Part shown: positions 1-6,721 of the stretch, piece after piece
Position numbering within the stretch: the stretch's first letter is position 1
How the letters are laid out: the number at the start of each line of letters is the position of its first letter
NCBI GenBank assembly: GCA_013205415.1
Contig: JABMMY010000021.1
Location: forward strand, 1 to 8,054
Direction of reading: 5' to 3'
Length of the DNA: 8,054 bases
DNA from: Deltaproteobacteria bacterium
GTDB taxonomy: Bacteria > Bdellovibrionota > FAC87 > UBA2466
The notes under the pieces: generated by a model
Databases searched by the model: none
The model's input: the letters and a program-made list of their open reading frames with translations, nothing else
Told to the model about the DNA's origin: nothing
Position numbers and translations under genes: made by a program

Positions 1-1
1 A

Positions 2-3000
2 CCTCATCTTAGCTTTACCTCCTCAAATCCCACTAAAGATGAGAGCTACTCTGAACACGAAAATCGACTTAAAGAAACGCTTAATAAAACTTTGATAGGG
101 CAAGAGGGCACACTTAATTTTCTTAAAACTAACAAAGAAGGTATGTCTCCTGTGGATAGAAGTCTGCATTGGGACCGATTCGAAGAGGCATTTCAAAAGG
201 ATCTAGAAAAGATTTCGCCAGAAAAAAGAGACACCCTTCGAGATAGTATTAATGAAGGGCTAAGCGAATTAGAAACAAAAACTAATTGGACCCATTCCCC
301 TCCTATTACTGAAGCTAGAGAGGCACTTCTTAGAGCCGGTCGGCTTATGGAAAAGGGCACGGAAGATCCACTTAAGAGTAGCCGAAGTGACCAAGAGAAT
401 AATGAAAAATACAACCTTATCGATCACACTGAAAATTTAAAATCGATGTTTCAGCGTCCTAATACTAAAAATTCTAATTCGATCAACGATATCATTACAA
501 AAGCAGAAAATAAATTTAAGATTCTCATCCCTCTAGAAATAAGAAACAAGATTCATGAACAGGACCCTTTTTTATTACATTTATTAGGAGACGACATATA
601 CAAAATACGCTCTTTAAAAAACTATTTTCTTACCGGCCATTCGACTGCCCTATTTAATTTAAAGGATTCAAAAATTGCAGCCTCACTTTGGAGTGGTCTC
701 CAAAAGAAAAATCCTCTCATTCCAAATTTCTCAGCGATTCAAAACCAGGAGGACTATAGCAAGGCGCGAGAAAAGTTAAGCAAAGCCATTCAACCGGTGC
801 TAGCTAAATTGAAAGTCCCGCCAGGTCAGACTCAGAGCCTAACCGATGGGGAAAAGGCCCTCCTGTACGCCCTTGAAATGCTAGATAGTAGAGGGAATAA
901 TAATGTGCTCCCCTATGCCTATTGGCCCCTAGGCCAGGCCGATTTTTATGAACTTCAAAATATTGCAACCCGCCTTACTACAGAGGAAAAATTACTCAAA
1001 GAATTCAAGCTATCTTCTACACAGGTAGAATCACGGCTAGCATCCACTATTCCAATAGATAATAGGGTAACTGGGTTTCATGGCCAACCTGCCCACGCAA
1101 GAATTGCAGCCTTAACACGAATGGGTAAGCCCTCAGATACCGAAGAACAGGCCCATTTACAACTGCTTCATGACTTAAAAAAAGATGGCACCCCATTAAC
1201 TACCGACTATCTAAAAGCCTTAACCTATAAAAACCATGACCCTAAATACTTAAAAACCGCATTGATATCTGAGATTCCTCAAATGGCTTCACTATTTTAT
1301 ATTTTAAAGGAAAGCAACCCTATAGATCCTACCCCTAAACCCTTAGAGAGGGCTGCCTTCGGTAAATTAATAGAGGATAAAAACAAAATTTTCTCAGATG
1401 GAATACGACAGGCCCAAACAGATTTCGTACAGCGCCTACATAACAGTCAAAATCCAGTCGAAAAACAGGGTCTAAGTGAGGCTTGGAATACCCTTAACTT
1501 TTTTAAGGATCTGCCTCCGGGAAGTTTTGAGGAATGGGTTAATAATAATGATCTCCACAAAGTGCCTCCGTCTTCAGATATAGCTAATTTAAGGGACCAA
1601 TGGAATGAAACGGCATATAAAAAAATGTGGGCATTAAATGAAGCAAAGGAACAGGACAAGAGATCTATTATTGATAGACTACTATCCCAGAAGAACCGAG
1701 AAAACACTCAAGAGAATAAAGAAGCGATGGAAGGAGAATTAGTTTTAGGGCTAGCCCAAGATAATGCCTTTACCGCTCTTGCCAAATTAAAACATAGCCT
1801 GGGCGATAAGGACCCTCGATATTTAAACGATAGAAAGGCATTAACTCTAAAAATTCCTTATGCATTTGAAGGTAACTTAACAGCCGCTACATCTAAACTG
1901 ATTGAAGATGAAGCTAAAAAACAGGTCGCTCAAACAGAACTTTTGAAATCCTATTCCGATTTAAGCTGGGATCCGCACCACAACGCTTTTATTATTGATA
2001 AAGATAAAATTAGGATCACCCAAAAGATGATCGATGACCTCTCTACAAAATATCCAGACTTCAAGGTGGTTTTTAGAGATCCTAATACAGGCATCGACAC
2101 CCCTCATCTTAACGGAAAAAACGCGCTTCAAAACTGGATACATGATCGTTCTGTCAGCTTTCTTAACCAGGGGCTTTATGTCGGCCCGGACCAGTGGTTG
2201 CCCCTTAATGAAACGACTGCCGTTAAGTTTGTTACAAAAGGGGATGAAGTCACCTATGAATTAGAGGATCTAAAGATTATGGAAAAGAAACTCGAGGACC
2301 AGATTAAAGATGTCAACGCCCTCAAGGAAGAATACGATAATGCCAAGGCCGAATATGGAGGATTTTGGCATGGTGCTGAAGGATTTGGTAGAGGTCTGCT
2401 AAACAACAACTACTACAAATTGGGATTGATAGCTGCGACGGAGAATTCTGCAAAAACTAAAGCCTTGGAGAGCACCTATAATGACCTCCAAAAATCAGCT
2501 GGGCAGATTGACCAGTTTGGAAATATCTCTAATAACGGTAAAACTGCTCGAACATACAAAGCCGATCATAACCAATATTTACGTTCGGCTTTGAATGATG
2601 AAAAAAACCAGATCCAAAAATATGTTGATAATGCTCAACTCACTCATGATGCGACACTCTTTCTTTTAACATTACCTGTAGGAGGAATTGGAGGCAAAAT
2701 AGGAACCACAGTTTTGAGCAAAGCTGAAGTTCTAATACTACAGAAAAGCGGTTTATTTGTCGGAAAAGAGATCGTTACCATCGCCGAGGTGACAGCCCTT
2801 AAAAAATCATTGGGATTTATCGGTAGCGGTTTAAGCAAAGCGACTCAAATGAAAATGGGTGTTAATAGTTTCGGTAAATTAGTATCCACAAGTACTAACA
2901 CTGCCGCTAAATTTAGTATTCCTACAGCTATTCTCTATGCTAACGAATTGCGTATGGGATCGAATACGCAAAACAAAATAGAAAAAGATTATAAAGAAGG

Positions 3001-4732
3001 AAAGGAATGGCGAAAACACCCTTCAGAACCCACAAGAAAAGAGGGTCAATCTGAGAGTGATTTCGAAAAAGAATGGCGAGAATGGTATGCAGAAAAGGTC
3101 TATGACAGAAATAGCAATGGCATTCCTGACTGGCTTGAACCGAATCTAACCGGGGCTACCACACCCGGACCCGATACTACTAACTATCTGAGACAGATTT
3201 TAGCCACTCAAAAATCTTTTTTCTTAATGAATGGAGTGGGTGGAGCTTTACCTAGTTCTAGAATGTTAACCCATATTTTTGGCGCAAGTTTAATAGAGCA
3301 ATCGGAACAAATTGCGAGAGGAGGAATACCTGGAGACTTTACGCAAAATAAAACCTTACTTGAAGGAGCCAAGGATGCTGTAATTGGCACAGCTTACATG
3401 ATTCCAGGAATCGTTACCCAAAGGTTGGCAATGAATGCTGTGCCTCCTGGATTACAACGTTTTTTTTCCATCAAAAATTTTAAAACTAATACGGTCGAAT
3501 TAGCCGGAACTGCAGGTTTTGTAGTTGGACAACAGGGGGCCCATAGTGTTCGCAATGGAAAACTTCCCTCCTTCACAGGAGATGGCGCACTTGAGACGCT
3601 AACTAGTATAGGGACGGATCTTTACATCGGTCGAAGTATGGCTCGTTACGCTCAATATAAGGACGCGGAGGTTGCATTAAAAAAAATATTTTCTCCTCCC
3701 GAATCTAATGGGCAATTTCTGATTGCAAAGAATGGGCAGCCTCTTTCAACCCCTATTCGGGATCTCGTTAAGCTCTATGGACAGGAGACTATCGACCAGG
3801 TTGTGATGTCGTTGCCCTCTAGGAGTCAGGACATAGCAACATCTAAATCTCCCCAAGTTTTAAAACAGGCTCTAGAGTATATTGAAACTAGAATTCCCGA
3901 GGTGCAGAGTAAGTTAAACAAATCTCCTCACAAAGAGACCCCCATCGATGATCTTCGAGCCGAGGTCACTAATCTCCAAAAGGCCACCGGAGGGTTCAAC
4001 CGGTTTAAAGCCCCAAAGGAGGAACTTAAAAAGAATGACCTTCTACTTAAAGAAAAAACGGAGGCATTAAATCTCAAAGAACAGCAGGCAGCCTTTAGCC
4101 AATGGAAGCAATATTATAAAGTCATGGAGGGTGAGATTGAATTAAATGCTAATTTAAATTATGTAGACTCTCCCGTGGTTCAGCAGAAACTGCGCGATAT
4201 ATTACCTAAAGATACGGCCGCTGCTATTATTGCCGCAAAAAAAGCGATCCCCCTCTTAACTAGAGTGGGACAGAACTTATCTAAGGTAGCTGAAACCTTA
4301 GATAATGTTACTGGCCTTTCATCGGCGATTTATGATCACACAGGCCGTAGTCCTTCTGCAGAACTTCAGCACCAACGTGCTAATCAAGTTTTGATTCGGG
4401 CCTATACCGATGCCCATGGTAAACCCGTACAGGAAAATCTAGGTAGCTTGATTCTCCTGAATCGTCCAGCGGCTTTTGGAGCACTACAGGGTAACCAAAT
4501 TCATTCCACCTCCCCAAATGATCTAGCGGCAGTTAAAACTTATGCAGCCTCTGAACTTCTTAAGATTCCAGGATTAGTAAGACCCGAAAACAAACCTGAA
4601 AATGAAAAGGTCTTAGAGGCCTTTGGGAAGTATGTCACCTCAAAAAATGCAACTTATCCTAAAAAAACGGTAGCGGAATTTTGGAAAGAGTTTGTAGGGC
4701 GCAAAGAGAAAGTACCCTTAGCTATAGATTAG
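2..4732 (+). CDS. Giant cysteine-free protein of unknown function (5' end outside window)
   Basis: I do not recognise the family. The frame is open from base 2 to a TAG stop, at least 1,576 codons, so the true start lies upstream. A TTG at 92 is only an internal Leu codon with no ribosome-binding site. Counting from that TTG as residue 1, residues 1-720 are mostly charged and helical in character; 722-756 and about 1310-1355 look like coiled coils. Residues 853-876 are hydrophobic and Gly-rich (LPVGGIGGKIG). An EF-hand-like loop lies at 1005-1016. Further Gly/Ala-rich hydrophobic patches lie near 1096-1115 and 1136-1152. I find no cysteine anywhere in the visible protein, which is typical of very large exported proteins (type I or V substrates, adhesins, toxins) but does not prove export. 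No clear internal repeat, catalytic motif or toxin domain was found. The only gene following on this strand, 208 bp downstream, encodes a protein with a signal peptide. The coding call is very secure; the function is unknown. Confidence 0.93.
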   Translation, partial: PHLSFTSSNPTKDESYSEHENRLKETLNKTLIGQEGTLNFLKTNKEGMSPVDRSLHWDRFEEAFQKDLEKISPEKRDTLRDSINEGLSELETKTNWTHSPPITEAREALLRAGRLMEKGTEDPLKSSRSDQENNEKYNLIDHTENLKSMFQRPNTKNSNSINDIITKAENKFKILIPLEIRNKIHEQDPFLLHLLGDDIYKIRSLKNYFLTGHSTALFNLKDSKIAASLWSGLQKKNPLIPNFSAIQNQEDYSKAREKLSKAIQPVLAKLKVPPGQTQSLTDGEKALLYALEMLDSRGNNNVLPYAYWPLGQADFYELQNIATRLTTEEKLLKEFKLSSTQVESRLASTIPIDNRVTGFHGQPAHARIAALTRMGKPSDTEEQAHLQLLHDLKKDGTPLTTDYLKALTYKNHDPKYLKTALISEIPQMASLFYILKESNPIDPTPKPLERAAFGKLIEDKNKIFSDGIRQAQTDFVQRLHNSQNPVEKQGLSEAWNTLNFFKDLPPGSFEEWVNNNDLHKVPPSSDIANLRDQWNETAYKKMWALNEAKEQDKRSIIDRLLSQKNRENTQENKEAMEGELVLGLAQDNAFTALAKLKHSLGDKDPRYLNDRKALTLKIPYAFEGNLTAATSKLIEDEAKKQVAQTELLKSYSDLSWDPHHNAFIIDKDKIRITQKMIDDLSTKYPDFKVVFRDPNTGIDTPHLNGKNALQNWIHDRSVSFLNQGLYVGPDQWLPLNETTAVKFVTKGDEVTYELEDLKIMEKKLEDQIKDVNALKEEYDNAKAEYGGFWHGAEGFGRGLLNNNYYKLGLIAATENSAKTKALESTYNDLQKSAGQIDQFGNISNNGKTARTYKADHNQYLRSALNDEKNQIQKYVDNAQLTHDATLFLLTLPVGGIGGKIGTTVLSKAEVLILQKSGLFVGKEIVTIAEVTALKKSLGFIGSGLSKATQMKMGVNSFGKLVSTSTNTAAKFSIPTAILYANELRMGSNTQNKIEKDYKEGKEWRKHPSEPTRKEGQSESDFEKEWREWYAEKVYDRNSNGIPDWLEPNLTGATTPGPDTTNYLRQILATQKSFFLMNGVGGALPSSRMLTHIFGASLIEQSEQIARGGIPGDFTQNKTLLEGAKDAVIGTAYMIPGIVTQRLAMNAVPPGLQRFFSIKNFKTNTVELAGTAGFVVGQQGAHSVRNGKLPSFTGDGALETLTSIGTDLYIGRSMARYAQYKDAEVALKKIFSPPESNGQFLIAKNGQPLSTPIRDLVKLYGQETIDQVVMSLPSRSQDIATSKSPQVLKQALEYIETRIPEVQSKLNKSPHKETPIDDLRAEVTNLQKATGGFNRFKAPKEELKKNDLLLKEKTEALNLKEQQAAFSQWKQYYKVMEGEIELNANLNYVDSPVVQQKLRDILPKDTAAAIIAAKKAIPLLTRVGQNLSKVAETLDNVTGLSSAIYDHTGRSPSAELQHQRANQVLIRAYTDAHGKPVQENLGSLILLNRPAAFGALQGNQIHSTSPNDLAAVKTYAASELLKIPGLVRPENKPENEKVLEAFGKYVTSKNATYPKKTVAEFWKEFVGRKEKVPLAID
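3104..3139 (+). other. EF-hand/dockerin-type calcium loop in the giant protein
   Basis: The codons spell DRNSNGIPDWLE. This fits the 12-residue EF-hand loop pattern: acidic or amide residues at 1 (D), 3 (N), 5 (N), 9 (D) and 12 (E), Gly at 6 and a hydrophobic residue at 7. The DxNxNGIPDxxE form is common in dockerin-like and thrombospondin type 3-like loops of secreted bacterial proteins. Only one copy is visible, between a charged linker (rich in K, E and W) and the second hydrophobic Gly-rich region. Calcium binding is inferred from the motif. Confidence 0.75.
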
Positions 4733-4741
4733 TTTTCTTAT

Positions 4742-4759
4742 TCGTCAATTTTTTGACGA
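4742..4759 (+). terminator. Short hairpin after the giant gene, possible weak terminator
   Basis: The sequence TCGTCAA-TTTT-TTGACGA forms a perfect 7-bp stem with a 4-nt loop, starting 9 bases after the TAG stop. Its position suits a terminator. However, the stem is AT-rich and no run of T follows it (next bases TCTGCC), so it is not a classic intrinsic terminator. It may instead protect the mRNA 3' end or be chance. Confidence 0.3.
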
Positions 4760-4831
4760 TCTGCCTAATAGAGGCGGGCTATGCTCTATGAATTACCTCT
4801 ACTATATTTGACTAACCACATCGCAGATAAC

Positions 4832-4861
4832 TCGAAGTCGGTGACTCATTTTTATTCTAAT
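4832..4861 (+). promoter_or_regulatory. Weak sigma-70-like promoter candidate for the 259-aa gene
   Basis: A -10-like TCTAAT (4856-4861, five of six matches to TATAAT) has a poor -35-like TCGAAG (4832-4837, three of six) 18 bp upstream. Transcription would start near 4868 and give a leader of about 70 nt. The -35 match is at background level, so this is a suggestion only. Confidence 0.2.
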
Positions 4862-4928
4862 CTATCTCAGCCCTTTATTTTCAATCTCCTTCCAGGTAAA
4901 ATTAACCTGTCACCGGTGTATTATTTTC

Positions 4929-4934
4929 AAGGAG
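4929..4934 (+). promoter_or_regulatory. Ribosome-binding site AAGGAG
   Basis: AAGGAG lies 6 nt before the ATG at 4941, which is optimal spacing. It fixes the start of the 259-aa gene and argues against the longer overlapping frame that begins at 4781 in another phase, which has no such site. Confidence 0.85.
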
Positions 4935-4940
4935 CTCCTA

Positions 4941-5720
4941 ATGAAAAACAGATTACAAACTTATGGTATTTATCAAATCCTATTTTTAGCCTTAACCTCC
5001 TTAACTCTTCAGGCGGGCCCTCCTATTACTAGGCCGATTACTAAGCCTCTGCCTAAGTCTAAGCCGCTAATACCGGGACAAAAGCCACCATCCCCACAAG
5101 AAATAAGAAAGCCCCTAGAAGAGAGAAAAAAGCCAGTGCACGAGGACACAGGAAAAGCACTATCCGAGTCTAACAAGAAAGAAACGACAAGAACCAATAC
5201 CGAGTCCTACGAAGCCACAAAAGCACGATTGAAAGATGACCCTATTATTAAAGAATTATTAAAAAGAGAAAAAATTGATATCGAAACCGACGCCTTCAAA
5301 GGGATATTAACAATGCATCAGGCCTTCGATAGTAGACTCTCTAAAACATCCTCACACAAGACTGCAGGTATTTTCGAAAAAAATCTAGCAGAAAGACTTG
5401 TAGGTAAAGATGAGATTAAAAATTTAAAAGAGGCAGAGATCAAGGATCTCCAGGCTCTAACCTGTGCAAGTCAATGCGGCCATCCCAACTTTTATCTATC
5501 CTGCCGAAGGATCACTAGATTTCTTGCAGCCGCAGGTACCCTTACCGCTGCCGGCTCTTTAGGAACCCTTTTCTACAATTTTATGACCGCAGAGGCAAAG
5601 GATGACGCTAAAACCATCACCGTTAACGGTTTGAATAGTGAGCCATTAACCATATATAAGCTAGGTGATGATACGCCCGCAGACGAAGAACTGGTAACTC
5701 AAGTAGCAGCAAGCAAATAA
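4941..5720 (+). CDS. Exported proline-rich protein with three-Cys patch and C-terminal hydrophobic segment
   Basis: The family is not recognised. The 259-aa product begins with a Sec-type signal sequence: basic MKNR, a hydrophobic core at about 13-23 and a likely cleavage after LQA (residue 25). Residues 26-66 are rich in Pro and Lys (GPPITRPITKPLPKSKP and similar), like a flexible or wall-spanning linker. Residues 67-100 are polar and 100-172 are charged and probably helical. Cysteines 175, 179 and 188 cluster in CASQCGHPNFYLSC. This cluster is followed by basic residues RRITR and a small-residue-rich hydrophobic stretch at about 194-215, then an acidic tail. With the first segment acting as a signal peptide, the basic flank would lie on the periplasmic side of the second segment, which is unusual for an inner-membrane helix. 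The gene has its own strong ribosome-binding site, follows the giant gene and ends 23 bp before the end of the convergent lipoprotein gene. A weak N-terminal similarity to the giant protein is noted under findings. Confidence 0.88.
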   Translation: MKNRLQTYGIYQILFLALTSLTLQAGPPITRPITKPLPKSKPLIPGQKPPSPQEIRKPLEERKKPVHEDTGKALSESNKKETTRTNTESYEATKARLKDDPIIKELLKREKIDIETDAFKGILTMHQAFDSRLSKTSSHKTAGIFEKNLAERLVGKDEIKNLKEAEIKDLQALTCASQCGHPNFYLSCRRITRFLAAAGTLTAAGSLGTLFYNFMTAEAKDDAKTITVNGLNSEPLTIYKLGDDTPADEELVTQVAASK

Positions 5721-5743
5721 CCGCCCTTATTTTATTAAAAGAT

Positions 5744-6721
5744 CTACGGTTTAAGAGCCTCAGTCGTTAACGACTGAGGCTCTTCTGTTTTCAATATTTG
5801 AGAACACCTATTAGGGGTCTTAGGCATCGCATCCAAAAGAGAGGCTCGAAAGGAGTGGTCCATTCCACCGATCACCTGCTGTTCAGTTTTCCCCAATAAA
5901 TCCTTTTCAAAATGGCCTACAGTAATCTCTCCAAAACCTCTTCCTAGATCAGGTGTTTTAGCAAAAAAGTATTTACCGTTTTCCGCCACAATATGGGTGG
6001 TATTACGCTCAGAAAGTTCCCCGCCTAAAAACAAAACAGGCCTTTGAGACCTCAGGACTATCTCCTGCCTAGCGCTTTTTGAAATAGAACCTAATACATA
6101 AAAAAGATCGACATCTGCGGTCAATTCCCGACCTATTTTTTGAAAAGATAGGTCGATAGATTCAATATTCCATTCCTTTTCTTGTAGCCGATTACTATTT
6201 TCTGAAAAGGCTAAAACTCCCACTTTGGTGCCATTAATATCTAACTTTAGGAAAGGCGTAAAAAGATATTGCGAAAGATCTTTTGTTTTTAAGTTACTAC
6301 TTAATAATAAAATAGACCGATTAGCATAGGCCTCTTTGAAATCGGCTAAGGAGGGCTGTAGATCTAAAGCATCAACAGAATAGAAACCTACTTTTTGAAC
6401 CTCCCACACCTTCCAAAGCGCAGTACGCCGACTCTGAAGTTCATCCCGCGTGCTTTTCTCAAAAAATACTGTTGAGAAACTAGGGCCGATTTGAAATACG
6501 AGATCTGCGGGATTTTGAAGCGCAAATTCGCACATTTTTTCGACGCCTCCATAACTTAAAATAGAACACCCTGCAGAGTAAAGCTCAAGGGCCAACATAT
6601 TCTGAAAGCGAAGTTTAAAAATATTTTTATTTTGAAGAGAAAATTTTGGAGTGGGTAGAGAAACACAGGAGGTGATAGCTAGCGCTATCACCCCCAGTAT
6701 CATACGATTTAAAAACTTCAT
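5744..6721 (-). CDS. Lipoprotein with degenerate UshA/5'-nucleotidase-like metallophosphoesterase fold
   Basis: The 325-aa product starts with a lipoprotein signal peptide: basic MKFLNR, a hydrophobic core and lipobox ITSC with Cys19 lipidated. Val20-Ser21 follow, with no Asp at +2, so outer-membrane sorting is expected. Residues about 40-270 follow the segment order of UshA-type phosphatases: LALELYSAGC...YGGVEK, DLVFQIGP, VGFYSVDALDL, ILLLSSNL, INGTKVGVLAF, DVDLFYVLGSIS, LFLGGELS and GRGFGEITVGHF. The metal-binding signatures at these places are gone: GD is IGP (78-80), GNHD is DALD (117-120), SHLG is GSIS (211-214) and GGHTH is GGELS (233-237). I therefore expect a binding or scaffold role rather than hydrolysis. 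The ATG overlaps the protease stop as ATGA and lacks a clear ribosome-binding site, so translation is probably coupled. The usual C-terminal 5'-nucleotidase domain is absent. The last codons form half of a terminator palindrome. The fold call is by eye. Confidence 0.85.
   Translation of the reverse strand: MKFLNRMILGVIALAITSCVSLPTPKFSLQNKNIFKLRFQNMLALELYSAGCSILSYGGVEKMCEFALQNPADLVFQIGPSFSTVFFEKSTRDELQSRRTALWKVWEVQKVGFYSVDALDLQPSLADFKEAYANRSILLLSSNLKTKDLSQYLFTPFLKLDINGTKVGVLAFSENSNRLQEKEWNIESIDLSFQKIGRELTADVDLFYVLGSISKSARQEIVLRSQRPVLFLGGELSERNTTHIVAENGKYFFAKTPDLGRGFGEITVGHFEKDLLGKTEQQVIGGMDHSFRASLLDAMPKTPNRCSQILKTEEPQSLTTEALKP
5753..5784. terminator. Perfect 32-bp palindrome, likely intrinsic terminator between convergent genes
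   Basis: The arm AAGAGCCTCAGTCG (5753-5766) is followed by TTAA and its exact reverse complement (5771-5784). This gives a 14-bp GC-rich stem with a 4-nt loop. On the + strand it begins 32 nt after the stop of the 259-aa gene and runs into CTGTTTTC, a short T-rich tract, so it best fits a terminator for that gene. On the - strand the hairpin lies before the lipoprotein stop codon, and the nearest T run (CTTTTAAT) is about 10 nt beyond it, so termination in that direction may be weaker. The stem encodes residues EEPQSLTTEAL of the lipoprotein tail. Confidence 0.85.
6129..6155 (-). repeat. Imperfect inverted repeat inside the lipoprotein gene
   Basis: CGACCTAT (6129-6136) pairs with ATAGGTCG (6148-6155). 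The stem continues inward through one T-G pair and three T-A pairs to a 3-nt loop, giving about 12 pairs. It lies in codons for IDLSFQKIGRE and has no flanking T run that fits a - strand terminator. It may affect mRNA folding or be chance. Confidence 0.4.
6671..6692 (-). repeat. Perfect 9-bp inverted repeat in the lipoprotein signal-peptide codons
   Basis: GGTGATAGC (6671-6679) and GCTATCACC (6684-6692) flank a 4-nt loop TAGC. In the mRNA this hairpin would lie about 30-51 nt into the lipoprotein coding region, across codons 10-17, just downstream of the ATGA overlap. A role in translation initiation or coupling is possible but not shown. Confidence 0.45.

Larger units (their letters stand above)
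4733..4940. other. Intergenic gap between the two + strand genes
   Basis: This 208-bp gap contains a short hairpin just after the upstream stop, a weak sigma-70-like promoter candidate in its middle and a strong ribosome-binding site at its end. I saw no tRNA, riboswitch or repeat array. The gap is long enough for the downstream gene to have its own promoter, so the two + strand genes need not form one operon. Confidence 0.6.

Noticed and set aside
92..94. TTG as the start codon of the giant gene
   Set aside because: The frame stays open upstream to base 2 and no ribosome-binding site precedes it, so it is an internal Leu codon and the gene starts outside the window.
2034..2264. 76-codon + strand frame inside the giant gene
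   Set aside because: It lies wholly within a secure coding frame and has no start signal or recognisable protein features.
2..4732. Phage tail tape-measure protein
   Set aside because: Length, coiled coils and Gly-rich hydrophobic patches fit loosely, but no phage gene is nearby, and the adjacent genes are envelope proteins.
4808..4831. Promoter formed by TTGACT (4808-4813) and GATAAC (4826-4831)
   Set aside because: The spacer is only 12 bp, too short for a sigma-70 promoter.
4772..5018. Repeated AGGCGGGC at 4772-4779 and 5011-5018
   Set aside because: Only two 8-bp copies, one in coding sequence, with no extended similarity around them.
4781..5032. 83-codon frame overlapping the start of the 259-aa gene
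   Set aside because: It lacks a ribosome-binding site, overlaps the signal-peptide codons in another phase, and its product shows no recognisable feature.
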